Of a stretch of 64,000 bases of DNA, positions 44,228 to 53,427 are shown piece after piece; the stretch's first letter is position 1; each line of letters starts with the position of its first letter. This DNA comes from Dyella sp. GSA-30 (lineage in GTDB: Bacteria; Pseudomonadota; Gammaproteobacteria; Xanthomonadales; Rhodanobacteraceae), in assembly GCF_027924605.1 (NCBI RefSeq), contig NZ_AP027042.1, positions 1,961,524 through 2,025,523 on the forward strand. Direction: 5' to 3'. The notes under the pieces were generated by a model that was given only the letters and a program-made list of their open reading frames with translations, was not told the origin of the DNA and did not search any database. A program made the translations under genes and the position numbers.

Positions 44228-45889
44228 TTACGCCAGCTTCTTGTACTTCACACGCTTGGGCTTGGAGCCTTCCTCACCCAGACGACGCTTCTTGTCCGCC
44301 TCGTACTCGTTGTAGTTGCCGGGGAAGAATTCCACGTGCGAGTCGCCTTCGAACGCGATGATATGCGTAGCGATACGGTCGAGGAACCAGCGGTCATGCG
44401 AGATGACCATCGCGCAACCGGGGAATTCCAGGATCGCGTCTTCGAGCGCGCGCAACGTTTCCACGTCAAGATCGTTCGACGGTTCGTCGAGCAGCAGTAC
44501 GTTACCGCCCTGCAGCAGTGTCTTGGCCAGGTGCAGGCGACCGCGCTCACCGCCGGACAGGTTGCCGACGATCTTCTGCTGGTCGGTGCCCTTGAAGTTG
44601 AAGCGGCCGATGTAGGCGCGCGACTGAATCTCGAAGTTGCCGACGGTGAGGATGTCGGCGCCGCCTGAGATCTCCTGCCACACGTTGTTCTTGCCATCGA
44701 GCATGCCGCGGGACTGGTCGACATAGGCAAGCTTGACCGTGTGGCCGAGCTTCACCTCGCCCTGGTCGGGCTGTTCCTTGCCGGTGATCAGCTTCATCAG
44801 CGTGGATTTGCCGGCGCCGTTGGGGCCGATCACGCCGACGATGGCGCCCGGCGGCACCTTGAACGACAGGTCGTCGATCAGCATGCGGTCGCCGAAGGAC
44901 TTGCTGACGTTCTTGAACTCGATCACTTCCTGGCCCAGGCGCTCGCCCGGCGGAATGAAGATTTCATTGGTTTCGTTACGGCGCTGGTATTCGACCGCAT
45001 TCAACTCTTCGAAGCGGTTCAAGCGCGCCTTGCCCTTGGACTGGCGGCCCTTGGCGGCCGAACGGACCCATTCCAGTTCCTTCTCGATGGCCTTCTGGCG
45101 GGACTTTTCCTGCGAGGCTTCCTGCTTGAGGCGGGCGTCCTTCTGCTCCAGCCACTCGGTGTAGTTACCCTTCCATGGAATGCCGCGGCCGCGATCGAGT
45201 TCGAGAATCCACTCGGCAGCGTTGTCGAGGAAGTAGCGATCATGGGTCACGGCCACCACGGTGCCCGGGTAGTTCTGCAGGAACTGCTCCAGCCAGTCCA
45301 CCGACTCGGCGTCCAAGTGGTTGGTCGGCTCGTCGAGCAGCAGCATGTCCGGCTTGGACAGCAGCAGGCGGCACAGCGCGACGCGGCGCTTTTCACCGCC
45401 GGAGAGCGGCCCGATCTTGGCGTCCCACGGCGGCAGGCGCAGCGCGTCGGCGGCCACTTCGAGCTGGCGCTCCAGCGCATGGGCGTCGTTGGCAGCCAGG
45501 ATGCTTTCCAGCGCCTCCTGCTCCTTGGCCAGCTTGTCGAAATCGGCGCCTTCCTCGGCATAGGCGGCATAGACTTCTTCGAGGCGCTTCTGCGCGTCGA
45601 GTACGACGGAGACGCCTTCCTCGACGGCCTCTCGCACGGTCTTGTCCGCGTCCAACTGGGGTTCCTGCGCCAGGTAGCCGACCTTGATGCCCGGCTGCGG
45701 GCGGGCTTCACCCTGAAAATCGGTATCGACGCCGGCCATGATGCGCAGCACGGTCGACTTACCCGCACCGTTCAGGCCCAGCAGGCCGATCTTGGCGCCC
45801 GGGAAAAACGACAGCGAGATGTCCTTGATGATCTGACGCTTCGGCGGGACGATCTTGCTGACCCCGTTCATGGTGTAGATGTACTGCAT
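44228..45889 (-). CDS. ettA: Energy-dependent translational throttle protein EttA (ABC-F)
   Basis: 553 residues. EttA binds the ribosomal E site and gates entry into elongation according to ATP/ADP ratio. Two ABC domains: Walker [10 protein letters not shown] and GPNGAGKST, signatures LSGGEKRRV and LSGGERGRL, Walker [12 protein letters not shown] and [11 protein letters not shown]. The linker with the P-site tRNA interaction motif is present ([19 protein letters not shown]). No membrane domain. Strongly conserved opening [17 protein letters not shown]. Confidence 0.97.
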   Translation of the reverse strand: MQYIYTMNGVSKIVPPKRQIIKDISLSFFPGAKIGLLGLNGAGKSTVLRIMAGVDTDFQGEARPQPGIKVGYLAQEPQLDADKTVREAVEEGVSVVLDAQKRLEEVYAAYAEEGADFDKLAKEQEALESILAANDAHALERQLEVAADALRLPPWDAKIGPLSGGEKRRVALCRLLLSKPDMLLLDEPTNHLDAESVDWLEQFLQNYPGTVVAVTHDRYFLDNAAEWILELDRGRGIPWKGNYTEWLEQKDARLKQEASQEKSRQKAIEKELEWVRSAAKGRQSKGKARLNRFEELNAVEYQRRNETNEIFIPPGERLGQEVIEFKNVSKSFGDRMLIDDLSFKVPPGAIVGVIGPNGAGKSTLMKLITGKEQPDQGEVKLGHTVKLAYVDQSRGMLDGKNNVWQEISGGADILTVGNFEIQSRAYIGRFNFKGTDQQKIVGNLSGGERGRLHLAKTLLQGGNVLLLDEPSNDLDVETLRALEDAILEFPGCAMVISHDRWFLDRIATHIIAFEGDSHVEFFPGNYNEYEADKKRRLGEEGSKPKRVKYKKLA

Positions 45890-46082
45890 GCTTCGCTCCC
45901 TTAAGGGCGGTCCGTCGGCCCGCTAAAGCGCGGTCCGGCAAAGGAAATGGGGAATTGACCGCCAATTATCGCCGATCGGAGGTCGCGCTGCCACGGTGAA
46001 GATGGCCGGACAAGGCAGCGGCAGCGCCTGGTTTGTCATACCGACGCCATAACCGCGAGGCTTACGGCCCTATTGGCCCGCC

Positions 46083-47009
46083 ATGCTCGTTCGGACATCG
46101 GCCGGGCGACGGGACATGGCGGAAATCTACGGGACATCGGGGGCGACGGCGCTGCTGGGCGCTTGGGATCGGGCCGCCGCGCGCTGGGCGGCTACACGTG
46201 GCGCTTGGGCGGTGACGCTGCACGAATTGCTCTGTTTTGGCATCAAACAGGCCTACGCCTGCTTGTTTGGCGGTTGCATGTTGGCGTTGCTCTTGTCGAG
46301 CTGGCTGCTGTATCCGGCTGATGCGTGGCTCAGCCGCTATGACTTTCTGACGCTTGCCGCGCTGGCGATACAGGTTGCCTCACTGGCATGCGGGCTGGAG
46401 ACGCGCGAAGAAGCGTCGGTCATTCTGCTGTTTCATATTGCCGGCACGGTCATGGAAGTTTTCAAGACCTCGGTCGGTTCGTGGATGTATCCCGAGGCTT
46501 CGTTCTTGCGCGTGGGCGGCGTGCCGCTGTTTTCCGGCTTCATGTACGCATCGATCGGCAGCTATATCGCGCGCGCCTGGCGGTTGTTCGATTTCCGCTT
46601 CGTGCGACACCCGCCGTTTGCCGCCACCGTATGGCTGGCCATCGCGATCTACATCAATTTCTTTACCCATCATTATCTGCCGGACATGCGTCTGCTGTTA
46701 TTCGCCTGCACCGCCAGGCTGTTCGGCCCCGCCTGGATCGAATTTCGCATTCGTGATGTGCATCGACGCATGCCGTTGCTGCTGGGCCTGGTGCTGGTCG
46801 CCACGTTTATCTGGTTGGCTGAAAATATCGGTACGTTTACTGCGGCGTGGCGCTATCCCGCGCAACGCGATGGCTGGCATATGGTGCCGTTGCAAAAGCT
46901 CGGTGCGTGGTTACTTTTGATGATCATCAGCTATGTCATGGTGTCGGCAGTAGCCCGCCGTCGACCCATCACGGCGCTGGCGGACGCGCCGAATCGATCA
47001 ACGCAGTGA
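46083..47009 (+). CDS. DUF817 family membrane protein
   Basis: 308 residues, about seven helices. DUF817 features: FGIKQAYACLFGGCMLALLL, EVFKTSVGSWMYPE, FSGFMYASIGSYIARAWRLFD and INFFTHHYLPDMRLLL. Function unknown. I use the first ATG at 46083; ATG at 46116 (MAEIYGTSG) is also possible and neither has a strong ribosome binding site. Its last 41 bases overlap the end of the convergent TetR gene. Confidence 0.88.
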   Translation: MLVRTSAGRRDMAEIYGTSGATALLGAWDRAAARWAATRGAWAVTLHELLCFGIKQAYACLFGGCMLALLLSSWLLYPADAWLSRYDFLTLAALAIQVASLACGLETREEASVILLFHIAGTVMEVFKTSVGSWMYPEASFLRVGGVPLFSGFMYASIGSYIARAWRLFDFRFVRHPPFAATVWLAIAIYINFFTHHYLPDMRLLLFACTARLFGPAWIEFRIRDVHRRMPLLLGLVLVATFIWLAENIGTFTAAWRYPAQRDGWHMVPLQKLGAWLLLMIISYVMVSAVARRRPITALADAPNRSTQ

Positions 47010-47571
47010 CCGTACGCGTATGCAGCGATGCCGCATCAAAGCCGGGTGGCAGCATGCCGGCGATTTCCAGCATGACCGCGCCATGCAGGGCTGCCCAGAT
47101 CTGGTGGCCGAAGATCGGTGCGTCGGCCTGGATCCTGCCCTCGTCGATCATCACATCGACATGCGCGACTACCGTGCGCAACATGCGTTCGTGCGCTTCG
47201 CGGTAGGCGGTATCGTCCTTGTGCGGCTCGGGGTATTCGAACATCAGTCGATAGGTGGCGGTATTGGCGCGTGCAAAGGCGATGTACGCATCACGCACCG
47301 CCCGGCTGCGGGTACGGCCGTCGCCGGGCGAGCCGAGCGCATCCTCCAGCACCTGTGAAAACCGGTGCATGCCGCGCGTGCGCACGGCGGTCATGATGCT
47401 TTCCTTGTTCGGGTAATAGCGGTACGGGGTCATCGTGCCGCAACCCAGATCGGTCGCGATTCGGCGCATGGTGACTGCCGCCGGGCCTTCTTCGACGTAC
47501 AGCCTTGCCGCACAATCGCAGATGCGTTCGCGAAAGGCTTCGGTTTCGTGTTCGCTCAGCGCTTTGGGCAC
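46969..47571 (-). CDS. TetR/AcrR family transcriptional regulator
   Basis: 200 residues. The N-terminal DNA-binding domain is typical: RERICDCAARLYVEEGPAAVTMRRIATDLGCGTMTPYRYYPNKESI. The C-terminal ligand domain is TetR_C_33-like in appearance (FARANTATYRLMFEY). It lies 18 bases downstream of the secreted hydrolase on the same strand, so it may be in one operon and control it; the tandem GTAC dyads before that operon are a candidate operator. Confidence 0.92.
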   Translation of the reverse strand: MPKALSEHETEAFRERICDCAARLYVEEGPAAVTMRRIATDLGCGTMTPYRYYPNKESIMTAVRTRGMHRFSQVLEDALGSPGDGRTRSRAVRDAYIAFARANTATYRLMFEYPEPHKDDTAYREAHERMLRTVVAHVDVMIDEGRIQADAPIFGHQIWAALHGAVMLEIAGMLPPGFDAASLHTRTVTALIDSARPPAP

Positions 47572-47589
47572 GCGGATTTTTCCGTCATT

Positions 47590-48660
47590 TCAAGGCGAAA
47601 CATGCAGCGTCTTGCGGAAGAATGCCAACGCATCTTTCTGTATCTGCGCGTGCACCTTGACGCGATCTACACCGGCCGGGTCGCTGCAGATCACCGGCGC
47701 CTCCTTGGCCAGTTCGGGCGAGCAGGGTGCGAGAAAGACCCAGTGATCGGCTTTCGGCACCACGGTCCTGCCTTCGAGCGTATGCAGCAGGGGCGCTAGG
47801 CGTGCGGCGTTTTCCTGAGGTATCAGGACGTGGTCGTCCTGACCGTAGTAGAGATAAACGGGGCGCGTGATGGCGGCAACGCTGGAGGCGTCGAACGGGA
47901 TGCTCAACGGTGCCATGGCGAACGCGGCCTTGACGCGCGGATCGGCCGTATCGCCCCACTTGAGCAGGTCTTTCTGGAAGAGGGCGACGATAGCCTGGTC
48001 GCTTTGTCCATGCCTGGCCGCGGAGGCAAGCAGCCTGCGCAGTGGGCCGCACGCGGGTTCATCGCCCGGGTACTTTTTGCAGTATCCGATGAAGCGTTCC
48101 AGATGAGGCTTGGCGCCCACCACCATCAGCGCCGTGTAGCCGCCGGCGGAGAAACCGGCAACGCCGATGCGTTCGTCGTCGATCAGCGTCTTCCAGTGGG
48201 GGTCGGCGAGCAGGGTGCTGATGGTGGCAGCGACCTGGATCGGCCTGCCGCCCAATACTTGCGGATACCCGACCCCGCTCTGGTCGTGGAAGTTGTCGCC
48301 CGTGTGCTCCAGTGTGGCGACCACGAAGCCGTGGCTGGCCAGATAGGTAGCCAGGTCGTGGTGTCCCATGTTCGAGCCGCCGTTGCCATGAGAAATCACG
48401 ACCAGCGGTTTGGGGCCGGGGATGGCTGGCGCATCTACCGTAGCCTCGATCCGATAAGGGCCGCGCACGGTGACGCCTTTGGCCTGGGCGGATGGGTAAA
48501 ACACCAATCCCGGCATCTCGCCGCCGCTTACCGGGTCGTGGATCCGGATGTCACCCAGGCCGACGCCGGTCGTGGCGGGCGAGGCAGCCTGGGCGGCGAA
48601 GTGGGTAAGGCATAGCGCAAGAAGAGCAAGCCAGCGCACAGCGCGAAAGCGGTCGGACAT
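47590..48660 (-). CDS. Secreted alpha/beta hydrolase (PAF-acetylhydrolase/dienelactone-like)
   Basis: 356 residues from the ATG at 48660, giving a clean signal peptide (AVRWLALLALCLTHFAAQAASP). The longer frame to 48726 has no better start. Hydrolase features: PLVVISHGNGGSNMGHHDLATYLASHGF, the nucleophile elbow GVAGFSAGGYTAL, and VYLYYGQDDHVLIP followed by KADHWVFL with the His. Two cysteine pairs in the mature part (CKKYPGDEPAC; CSPEL and VIC) fit an exported enzyme. Substrate unknown. TetR regulator downstream. Confidence 0.87.
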   Translation of the reverse strand: MSDRFRAVRWLALLALCLTHFAAQAASPATTGVGLGDIRIHDPVSGGEMPGLVFYPSAQAKGVTVRGPYRIEATVDAPAIPGPKPLVVISHGNGGSNMGHHDLATYLASHGFVVATLEHTGDNFHDQSGVGYPQVLGGRPIQVAATISTLLADPHWKTLIDDERIGVAGFSAGGYTALMVVGAKPHLERFIGYCKKYPGDEPACGPLRRLLASAARHGQSDQAIVALFQKDLLKWGDTADPRVKAAFAMAPLSIPFDASSVAAITRPVYLYYGQDDHVLIPQENAARLAPLLHTLEGRTVVPKADHWVFLAPCSPELAKEAPVICSDPAGVDRVKVHAQIQKDALAFFRKTLHVSP

Positions 48661-48686
48661 GAGCGTTAACCCCGAGAATGGTATTG

Positions 48687-48711
48687 CGTACATAGTACCG
48701 TACATCGTACG
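48687..48711. promoter_or_regulatory. Tandem GTAC dyads, candidate TetR operator
   Basis: Two 12-bp direct repeats, CGTACATAGTAC and CGTACATCGTAC, place GTAC at 48688, 48695, 48700 and 48707. Each unit is itself a dyad. They lie 27 bases upstream of the secreted hydrolase start, in the divergent gap with glyA. The adjacent TetR gene is the obvious candidate binder. Confidence 0.5.
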
Positions 48712-48806
48712 AAATGCCTCATGCAAGTGCTGCCATTGGCCGTAACCTTCCCTGAGCGTTACAATTTCGCGTCTAAATCCCCGCTTGCCACCCAGAAGAG
48801 GTCAGG

Positions 48807-50060
48807 ATGTTCCCCAAGAACGATACGATCGCCGGTTATGACGACGAATTGGCCCAGGCCATTGCCGCCGAAGCCCGTCGCCAGGAAGACCACGTCGAAC
48901 TGATCGCCTCGGAGAACTACGCTAGCCCCCGCGTGCTCGAAGCGCAGGGTTCGGTATTGACCAACAAGTACGCCGAGGGTTATCCGGGCAAGCGCTATTA
49001 CGGCGGTTGCGAATATGTCGACATCGCCGAGAAGCTGGCGATCGACCGCCTCAAGCAGCTGTTCGGCGCTACCTATGCCAACGTGCAGCCGCATTCGGGC
49101 TCGCAGGCCAACCAGGCCGTGTACCTGGCGCTGTTGCAGCCGGGCGATACGATCCTGGGCATGTCGCTGGCCCATGGCGGTCATCTGACGCACGGCGCCA
49201 AGGTCAATATCTCCGGCAAGCTGTTCAACGCCGTGCAGTACGGCGTCAACGACCAGGGCCTGGTCGATTACGACGAAGTCGAGCGCCTGGCGGTCGAGCA
49301 CAAGCCGAAGATGATCGTCGCCGGCTTTTCCGCTTACTCGCAGGTGATGGACTGGGCACGTTTCCGCGCCATCGCCGACAAGGTCGGTGCCTATCTTTTC
49401 GTCGACATGGCGCACGTCGCCGGTCTGATCGCCGCGGGCGTGTATCCGAACCCGGTACCGCATGCGCACGTGGTGACCTCGACCACACACAAGACCCTGC
49501 GCGGCCCGCGAGGCGGTTTTGTCATCGCCAAGGACCTGGGCGAAGAAATCGAGAAAAAGCTGCAGTCGATCGTGTTCCCCGGCATCCAGGGCGGCCCGCT
49601 GATGCACGTGATCGCCGCCAAGGCGGTGGCCTTCAAGGAAGCGTTGGAGCCGTCCTTCAAGGACTATCAGGCACAGGTGATCAAGAACGCCAAGGCCATG
49701 GCCAAGACGTTGATCGAGCGTGGCTACAAGGTGGTTTCCGGCGGTACCGAGAACCACCTGATGCTGATCGACCTGATCGGCCGCGACGTCACCGGCAAAG
49801 ATGCCGAGGCGGCCCTGGGCAAGGCGCACATCACGGTCAACAAGAACGCGGTGCCGAACGACCCGCGCTCGCCGTTCGTGACCTCGGGCCTGCGCGTTGG
49901 CACCCCGGCGGTGACCACTCGCGGCTACAAGGAAAGCGATGTGGTCGAACTGACCAACTGGATCTGCGACGTACTCGATGCGCCGGCCGATGACACCGTC
50001 ATCAAGAAGGTGCGCGAGCAGGTCACGGCGCAGTGCAAGAAGTTCCCGGTTTACGGTTGA
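48807..50060 (+). CDS. glyA: Serine hydroxymethyltransferase
   Basis: 417 residues. PLP enzyme that interconverts serine and glycine, feeding one-carbon units to folate. Motifs: [41 protein letters not shown] and the Schiff-base Lys229 in [19 protein letters not shown]-containing ribosome site precedes the ATG at 48807. It heads the glyA-nrdR-rib block, with nrdR three bases downstream. Confidence 0.98.
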   Translation: MFPKNDTIAGYDDELAQAIAAEARRQEDHVELIASENYASPRVLEAQGSVLTNKYAEGYPGKRYYGGCEYVDIAEKLAIDRLKQLFGATYANVQPHSGSQANQAVYLALLQPGDTILGMSLAHGGHLTHGAKVNISGKLFNAVQYGVNDQGLVDYDEVERLAVEHKPKMIVAGFSAYSQVMDWARFRAIADKVGAYLFVDMAHVAGLIAAGVYPNPVPHAHVVTSTTHKTLRGPRGGFVIAKDLGEEIEKKLQSIVFPGIQGGPLMHVIAAKAVAFKEALEPSFKDYQAQVIKNAKAMAKTLIERGYKVVSGGTENHLMLIDLIGRDVTGKDAEAALGKAHITVNKNAVPNDPRSPFVTSGLRVGTPAVTTRGYKESDVVELTNWICDVLDAPADDTVIKKVREQVTAQCKKFPVYG

Positions 50061-50063
50061 CGA

Positions 50064-50585
50064 GTGCATTGTCCCTTCTGCCAGCATGAAGACACCCGGG
50101 TCATCGACTCACGCCTGACCGAAGACGGCGCCACCGTGCGCCGTCGTCGCGAGTGTCCGCAATGCGGCGAGCGCTTCAACACCTTCGAGACGGCGGAGTT
50201 GAAGTTGCCCAGCATCGTCAAGAGCGGCGAGCGGCGGGAGAGTTTTGACGAACGCAAGCTGCGGGTGAGTTTCGAACGGGCGCTGCAGAAGCGTCCGGTC
50301 GCTACCGAGGCGGTCGACGATGCGGTACGCGCTATCGTCAACGATCTGCGCAAGAGTGGCGAACGCGAAGTGCCTTCACGGCAGATCGGCGAGCTGGTCA
50401 TGCGTGAGCTGAAGAAGCTCGACCAGGTGGCGTACGTGCGTTTTGCTTCCGTCTATCGCAAGTTCGAGGACGTGCATGCGTTCCGCGAGGAGATCGAGAA
50501 GCTGGAGCGCGATCTGCCGGGGTTGGAAAGTTTGCAGTTGTCGTTGCTCGGCGAAGCTGCGGTCAAGCGGAGCAAGAAGGGCTAG
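50064..50585 (+). CDS. nrdR: Transcriptional repressor NrdR
   Basis: 173 residues from GTG at 50064 (reads MHCPFC). NrdR represses ribonucleotide reductase genes in response to ATP/dATP. The zinc ribbon has CPFC and CPQCGERF, followed by the ATP-cone ([15 protein letters not shown]). The final 25 residues extend past the usual end. Three bases after glyA, so they are probably one transcript; a palindromic repeat follows. Confidence 0.97.
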   Translation: MHCPFCQHEDTRVIDSRLTEDGATVRRRRECPQCGERFNTFETAELKLPSIVKSGERRESFDERKLRVSFERALQKRPVATEAVDDAVRAIVNDLRKSGEREVPSRQIGELVMRELKKLDQVAYVRFASVYRKFEDVHAFREEIEKLERDLPGLESLQLSLLGEAAVKRSKKG

Positions 50586-50610
50586 GGCTCGCTTCGCGTC
50601 GCCTCTTGCG

Positions 50611-50748
50611 CCCCCTCACCCCAACCCTCTCCCCCGGCAGAGCCAGGGGAGAGGGAGTCGACTGAGGTGACCTCAATGTTTCGCACTTGCGCAACTTAGC
50701 TCCCTCTCCCCTGGCTCTGCCGGGGGAGAGGGTTGGGGTGAGGGGGCT
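50611..50748. repeat. Dispersed palindromic element, copy 2
   Basis: About 138 bp with the same arms as copies 1 and 3 (TCACCCCAACCCTCTCCCCC pattern and complement) but inserted in the reverse orientation, as judged from the spacer, whose complement carries GTTGCGCAAGTGCG. It lies between nrdR and ribD, two genes on the same strand. Confidence 0.85.
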
Positions 50749-50795
50749 CTAGGAGGGCCTCAGCAACACAAGCCATTCTGGCAAAATCCCCCCTC

Positions 50796-51887
50796 ATGAC
50801 CGCCCCGACCTTCTCCGCCCTCGACCATCTCCACATGGCGCACGCATTGCGTCTTGCGGAACTCGGCCTCTACACCACCCAGCCCAACCCCCGCGTCGGA
50901 TGCGTGATAGCGCATGGCGATGACATCGTCGGTACGGGCTGGCATCAGCGCGCAGGCGAACCTCACGCCGAGGTCTACGCATTGCGCGAAGCAGGCGAGC
51001 GTGCACGCGGCGCGACCGCTTATGTGACGCTCGAGCCCTGCGCCCATCACGGACGCACGCCTCCATGTGCCGACGCGCTCGTCGCCGCCGGCGTGGCGCG
51101 CGTAGTGATCGCTGCGGAAGACCCTTTTCCCAAGGTCGACGGACGCGGCATCGAGAAGCTCCGTGCTGCCGGCATCGTCGTCGAAACCGGTCTGATGCGC
51201 GATGCCGCGCGCGAGCTCAACATCGGTTTTTTCAGCCGCATTGAACGAGGTCGCCCCTGGGTGCGCGTCAAGCTGGCGATGAGCCTGGACGGCCGCACCG
51301 CGCTGGCCAATGGCGAATCCAAATGGATCACCGGCGAAGCCGCACGCGAAGACGTGCAGCGTTGGCGTGCGCGCAGCTCGGCCATCCTGACCGGCAGCGG
51401 TACGGTGCTGGCCGATAACCCCAGATTGACGGTGCGCATGAAAGGCGTCACCACGCAGCCCATGCGTGTCGTGCTGGATCGTTTGTTGCGTACGCCCAAA
51501 GGCAGTCAGGTATTGGATGGCCAGATGCCGACGCTGATGTTGCACGGACACAGCGCCAAGCCTGATGTGCGCTTCGCGAATGTCGAATGCATCCCGGTAG
51601 CCGAGTCCGGTCACACTTTTGATCTTGCTGCGGCGCTGGCCTTGCTGGCCGAGCGTGACTGCAATGAAGTGCAGGTCGAATCCGGTCCGACCCTGTGCGG
51701 TGCGTTGATCGCCGCCGGTCTGGCTGACGAGTTGCTGTTATATGTCGCGCCGGTATTGCTGGGTGACCACGCCATGCCGTTGCTGGGTTTGCCGGCGTTG
51801 ACGGATATGTCCAGGCGCTGGAACTTGAAGATGGTGGATCAGCGGCAGGTAGGAGCGGATTTGCGTCTTCGCTTGCGACCGGTGTAG
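50796..51887 (+). CDS. ribD: Bifunctional riboflavin deaminase/reductase RibD
   Basis: 363 residues. Steps two and three of riboflavin synthesis. The N-terminal deaminase has the zinc motifs HAE and PCAHHGRTPPC. The C-terminal reductase (from about residue 150) has VRVKLAMSLDGRTALANGESKWIT, VQVESGPTLCGALI and the late LYVAPVLLG. Start ATG 50796; ATG at 50835 is an alternative closer to MAHALRLAE. It lies upstream of the FMN riboswitch, so it escapes that control. Confidence 0.96.
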   Translation: MTAPTFSALDHLHMAHALRLAELGLYTTQPNPRVGCVIAHGDDIVGTGWHQRAGEPHAEVYALREAGERARGATAYVTLEPCAHHGRTPPCADALVAAGVARVVIAAEDPFPKVDGRGIEKLRAAGIVVETGLMRDAARELNIGFFSRIERGRPWVRVKLAMSLDGRTALANGESKWITGEAAREDVQRWRARSSAILTGSGTVLADNPRLTVRMKGVTTQPMRVVLDRLLRTPKGSQVLDGQMPTLMLHGHSAKPDVRFANVECIPVAESGHTFDLAAALALLAERDCNEVQVESGPTLCGALIAAGLADELLLYVAPVLLGDHAMPLLGLPALTDMSRRWNLKMVDQRQVGADLRLRLRPV

Positions 51888-51915
51888 GGAATTCTTTGAC
51901 ATAGAGGGAAGGGGA

Positions 51916-52368
51916 ATGAGCAAGGATTTGGGCGATAACGTCTACGCGCCTTCGCCGGCCGCGCACGAAAACGCATTCGAGAGCGACGCGCATCGTCGCG
52001 GGTTGCGCAGTTTAACTGTCTGGATACTTTCGATTTACTGCCTGCTCAACTCGATGGGTGGTGCATCTGTCTTCATTTTCAAAGGACACTATTTGCAGAT
52101 GGTGGCCAACGGCGAGATGTCCGTCCTGGCGGCTGTCTTCATTTTCCTGCCGCGTCTGCTGTTGTTCATGGGGGGTATTGCGCTCTTTTTCTTGCGAAAG
52201 TTTTCTTTGTGGGTTTTGGTCGCGGCTCTGGCCGTGCAAAGTTCGATGCTGCTGATGCCCATGCTGGTCCATCTTCTGGGGCTTGGTGCCTTGCTCTTTA
52301 GCGTCGTTATCTACGCGGCGGTGTGCGGCTACGTTGTCGTCCTGTATCGCAACCAAACACTGGATTGA
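51916..52368 (+). CDS. Small membrane protein, unknown function
   Basis: 150 residues; an approximately 30-residue hydrophilic start followed by four hydrophobic helices (SLTVWILSIYCLLNSMGGASVFIF; LAAVFIFLPRLLLFMGGIALFFL; LWVLVAALAVQSSMLLMPMLVH; LLFSVVIYAAVCGYVVVLY). AGGGGA lies just before the ATG at 51916. No family recognised. It sits between ribD and the riboswitch, an insertion into the usual rib order, with lower GC than its neighbours. Confidence 0.8.
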   Translation: MSKDLGDNVYAPSPAAHENAFESDAHRRGLRSLTVWILSIYCLLNSMGGASVFIFKGHYLQMVANGEMSVLAAVFIFLPRLLLFMGGIALFFLRKFSLWVLVAALAVQSSMLLMPMLVHLLGLGALLFSVVIYAAVCGYVVVLYRNQTLD

Positions 52369-52465
52369 GAGCACTAAGGAAACGCTGTTTCCTGTACGGC
52401 GGGGGCCTCCAGCCGCCATCGGTGCTAAACTCCATCAGCCGGCTTGCCGGTGAAAACCCATACGA

Positions 52466-52644
52466 CGTCTTCAGGGCGGGGTGGAATTCCCCACCGGCGG
52501 TAGGTGCCTTCAAAGCACGAGCCCGCGAGCGCTTCCGGCACCCGCCGGAAGGTCAGCAGATCCGGTCCCATGCCGGAGCCGACGGTAAAGCGGTCCCCCA
52601 CGTCGAGTGGCTGGGGCGGCTCATAGTCCGGATGAAAGAAGACG
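52466..52644 (+). ncRNA. FMN riboswitch (RFN element)
   Basis: The conserved RFN segments appear in order: TTCAGGGCGGGGTGGAATTC, CCCCACCGGCGGT, AGCCCGCGAGCG, GGTCAGCAGATCCGGT, CCGGAGCCGACGGT and AGTCCGGATGAAAGAAGA. The closing P1 stem is CGTCTTC (52466-52472) with GAAGACG (52638-52644). A perfect GGACGGCC/GGCCGTCC hairpin follows at 52652-52671, between the aptamer and ribE, as expected for an expression platform. Confidence 0.96.
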
Positions 52645-52651
52645 GCAAGAG

Positions 52652-52671
52652 GGACGGCCTGACGGCCGTCC
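52652..52671 (+). terminator. Riboswitch expression-platform hairpin
   Basis: Eight-bp stem GGACGGCC/GGCCGTCC with a TGAC loop. No T run follows, so it may act by antitermination competition or by hiding ribosome access to ribE, which starts 52 bases on. Confidence 0.55.
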
Positions 52672-52723
52672 GTCTGCCTCATGCCTTGGGGCGTTCTCGC
52701 TTTTTTGATGCGGAGAACGTTTC

Positions 52724-53365
52724 ATGTTTACCGGAATCATCCAGACCGTAGGCCGTATTGCGCGCCTTGAACCGCGTGGCGGGGACGTGCGCCTGTACGT
52801 CGACACCGCCGGGCTCGACCTCACCGATGTGCAGTTGGGCGACAGCATTGCCGTTTCGGGCGTCTGCCTGACCGCCGTTACGCTCGAAGCGCGTGGCTTC
52901 AGCGCCGACGTATCCAACGAAACCCTGTCCCTGACCACCTTGGGCAAGCTCAAGGCCGGCGACCCGGTCAATCTGGAAAAGGCCTTGCGCCTGGCCGATC
53001 GCCTGGGCGGCCACCTGGTGTCCGGCCATGTCGATGGCCTGGGCAAGGTGGTGTCGGTCACCCCCGATGGTCGCTCGCAACGCTGGCTCTTCGAAGTGCC
53101 GGCGACGCTGTCGCGTTACATCGCCGCCAAGGGCTCGGTCTGCATCGACGGCACCAGTCTGACCGTGAACGAGGTGGCCGGACATCGTTTTGGTGTGAAC
53201 CTTATCCCCCATACGGTGGAACACACAGCGTTCCATGCGCGTCGCCCCGGCGATGCGGTGAATATCGAGGTGGACGTGGTCGCACGCTATGTCGAGCGCC
53301 TGCTGTCCAGCGGCGAGGCGCCGCGCCTGGACGAGGCTTTCCTCAAGCAGCACGGTTTCGCCTGA
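52724..53365 (+). CDS. ribE: Riboflavin synthase, alpha subunit
   Basis: 213 residues. Dismutates two 6,7-dimethyl-8-ribityllumazine to riboflavin. Two lumazine-binding repeats: MFTGIIQTVGRIARL with GDSIAVSGVCLTA and VNLEKALRLADRLGGHLVSGHVDG in repeat 1; FEVPATLSRYIAAKGSVCID, GTSLTVNEV and FGVNLIPHTVEHTAF in repeat 2. GGAG precedes the ATG at 52724. First gene after the riboswitch. Confidence 0.97.
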   Translation: MFTGIIQTVGRIARLEPRGGDVRLYVDTAGLDLTDVQLGDSIAVSGVCLTAVTLEARGFSADVSNETLSLTTLGKLKAGDPVNLEKALRLADRLGGHLVSGHVDGLGKVVSVTPDGRSQRWLFEVPATLSRYIAAKGSVCIDGTSLTVNEVAGHRFGVNLIPHTVEHTAFHARRPGDAVNIEVDVVARYVERLLSSGEAPRLDEAFLKQHGFA

Positions 53366-53376
53366 TTTGTGACCTG

Positions 53377-53397
53377 GCCCTGCCTCAACGGCAGGGC
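53377..53397 (+). terminator. Hairpin between ribE and ribBA
   Basis: Perfect GCCCTGCC/GGCAGGGC stem (8 bp) with a TCAAC loop, in the 62-base gap between ribE and ribBA. It has no T tract and could tune the ratio of the two products. Confidence 0.45.
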
Positions 53398-53427
53398 AGG
53401 CTTAACGACTACAAAGAGTTTCCATTC

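Noticed and set aside
52425-52682. 85-codon minus-strand frame
   Set aside because: Lies over the FMN riboswitch, whose conserved bases explain the sequence.
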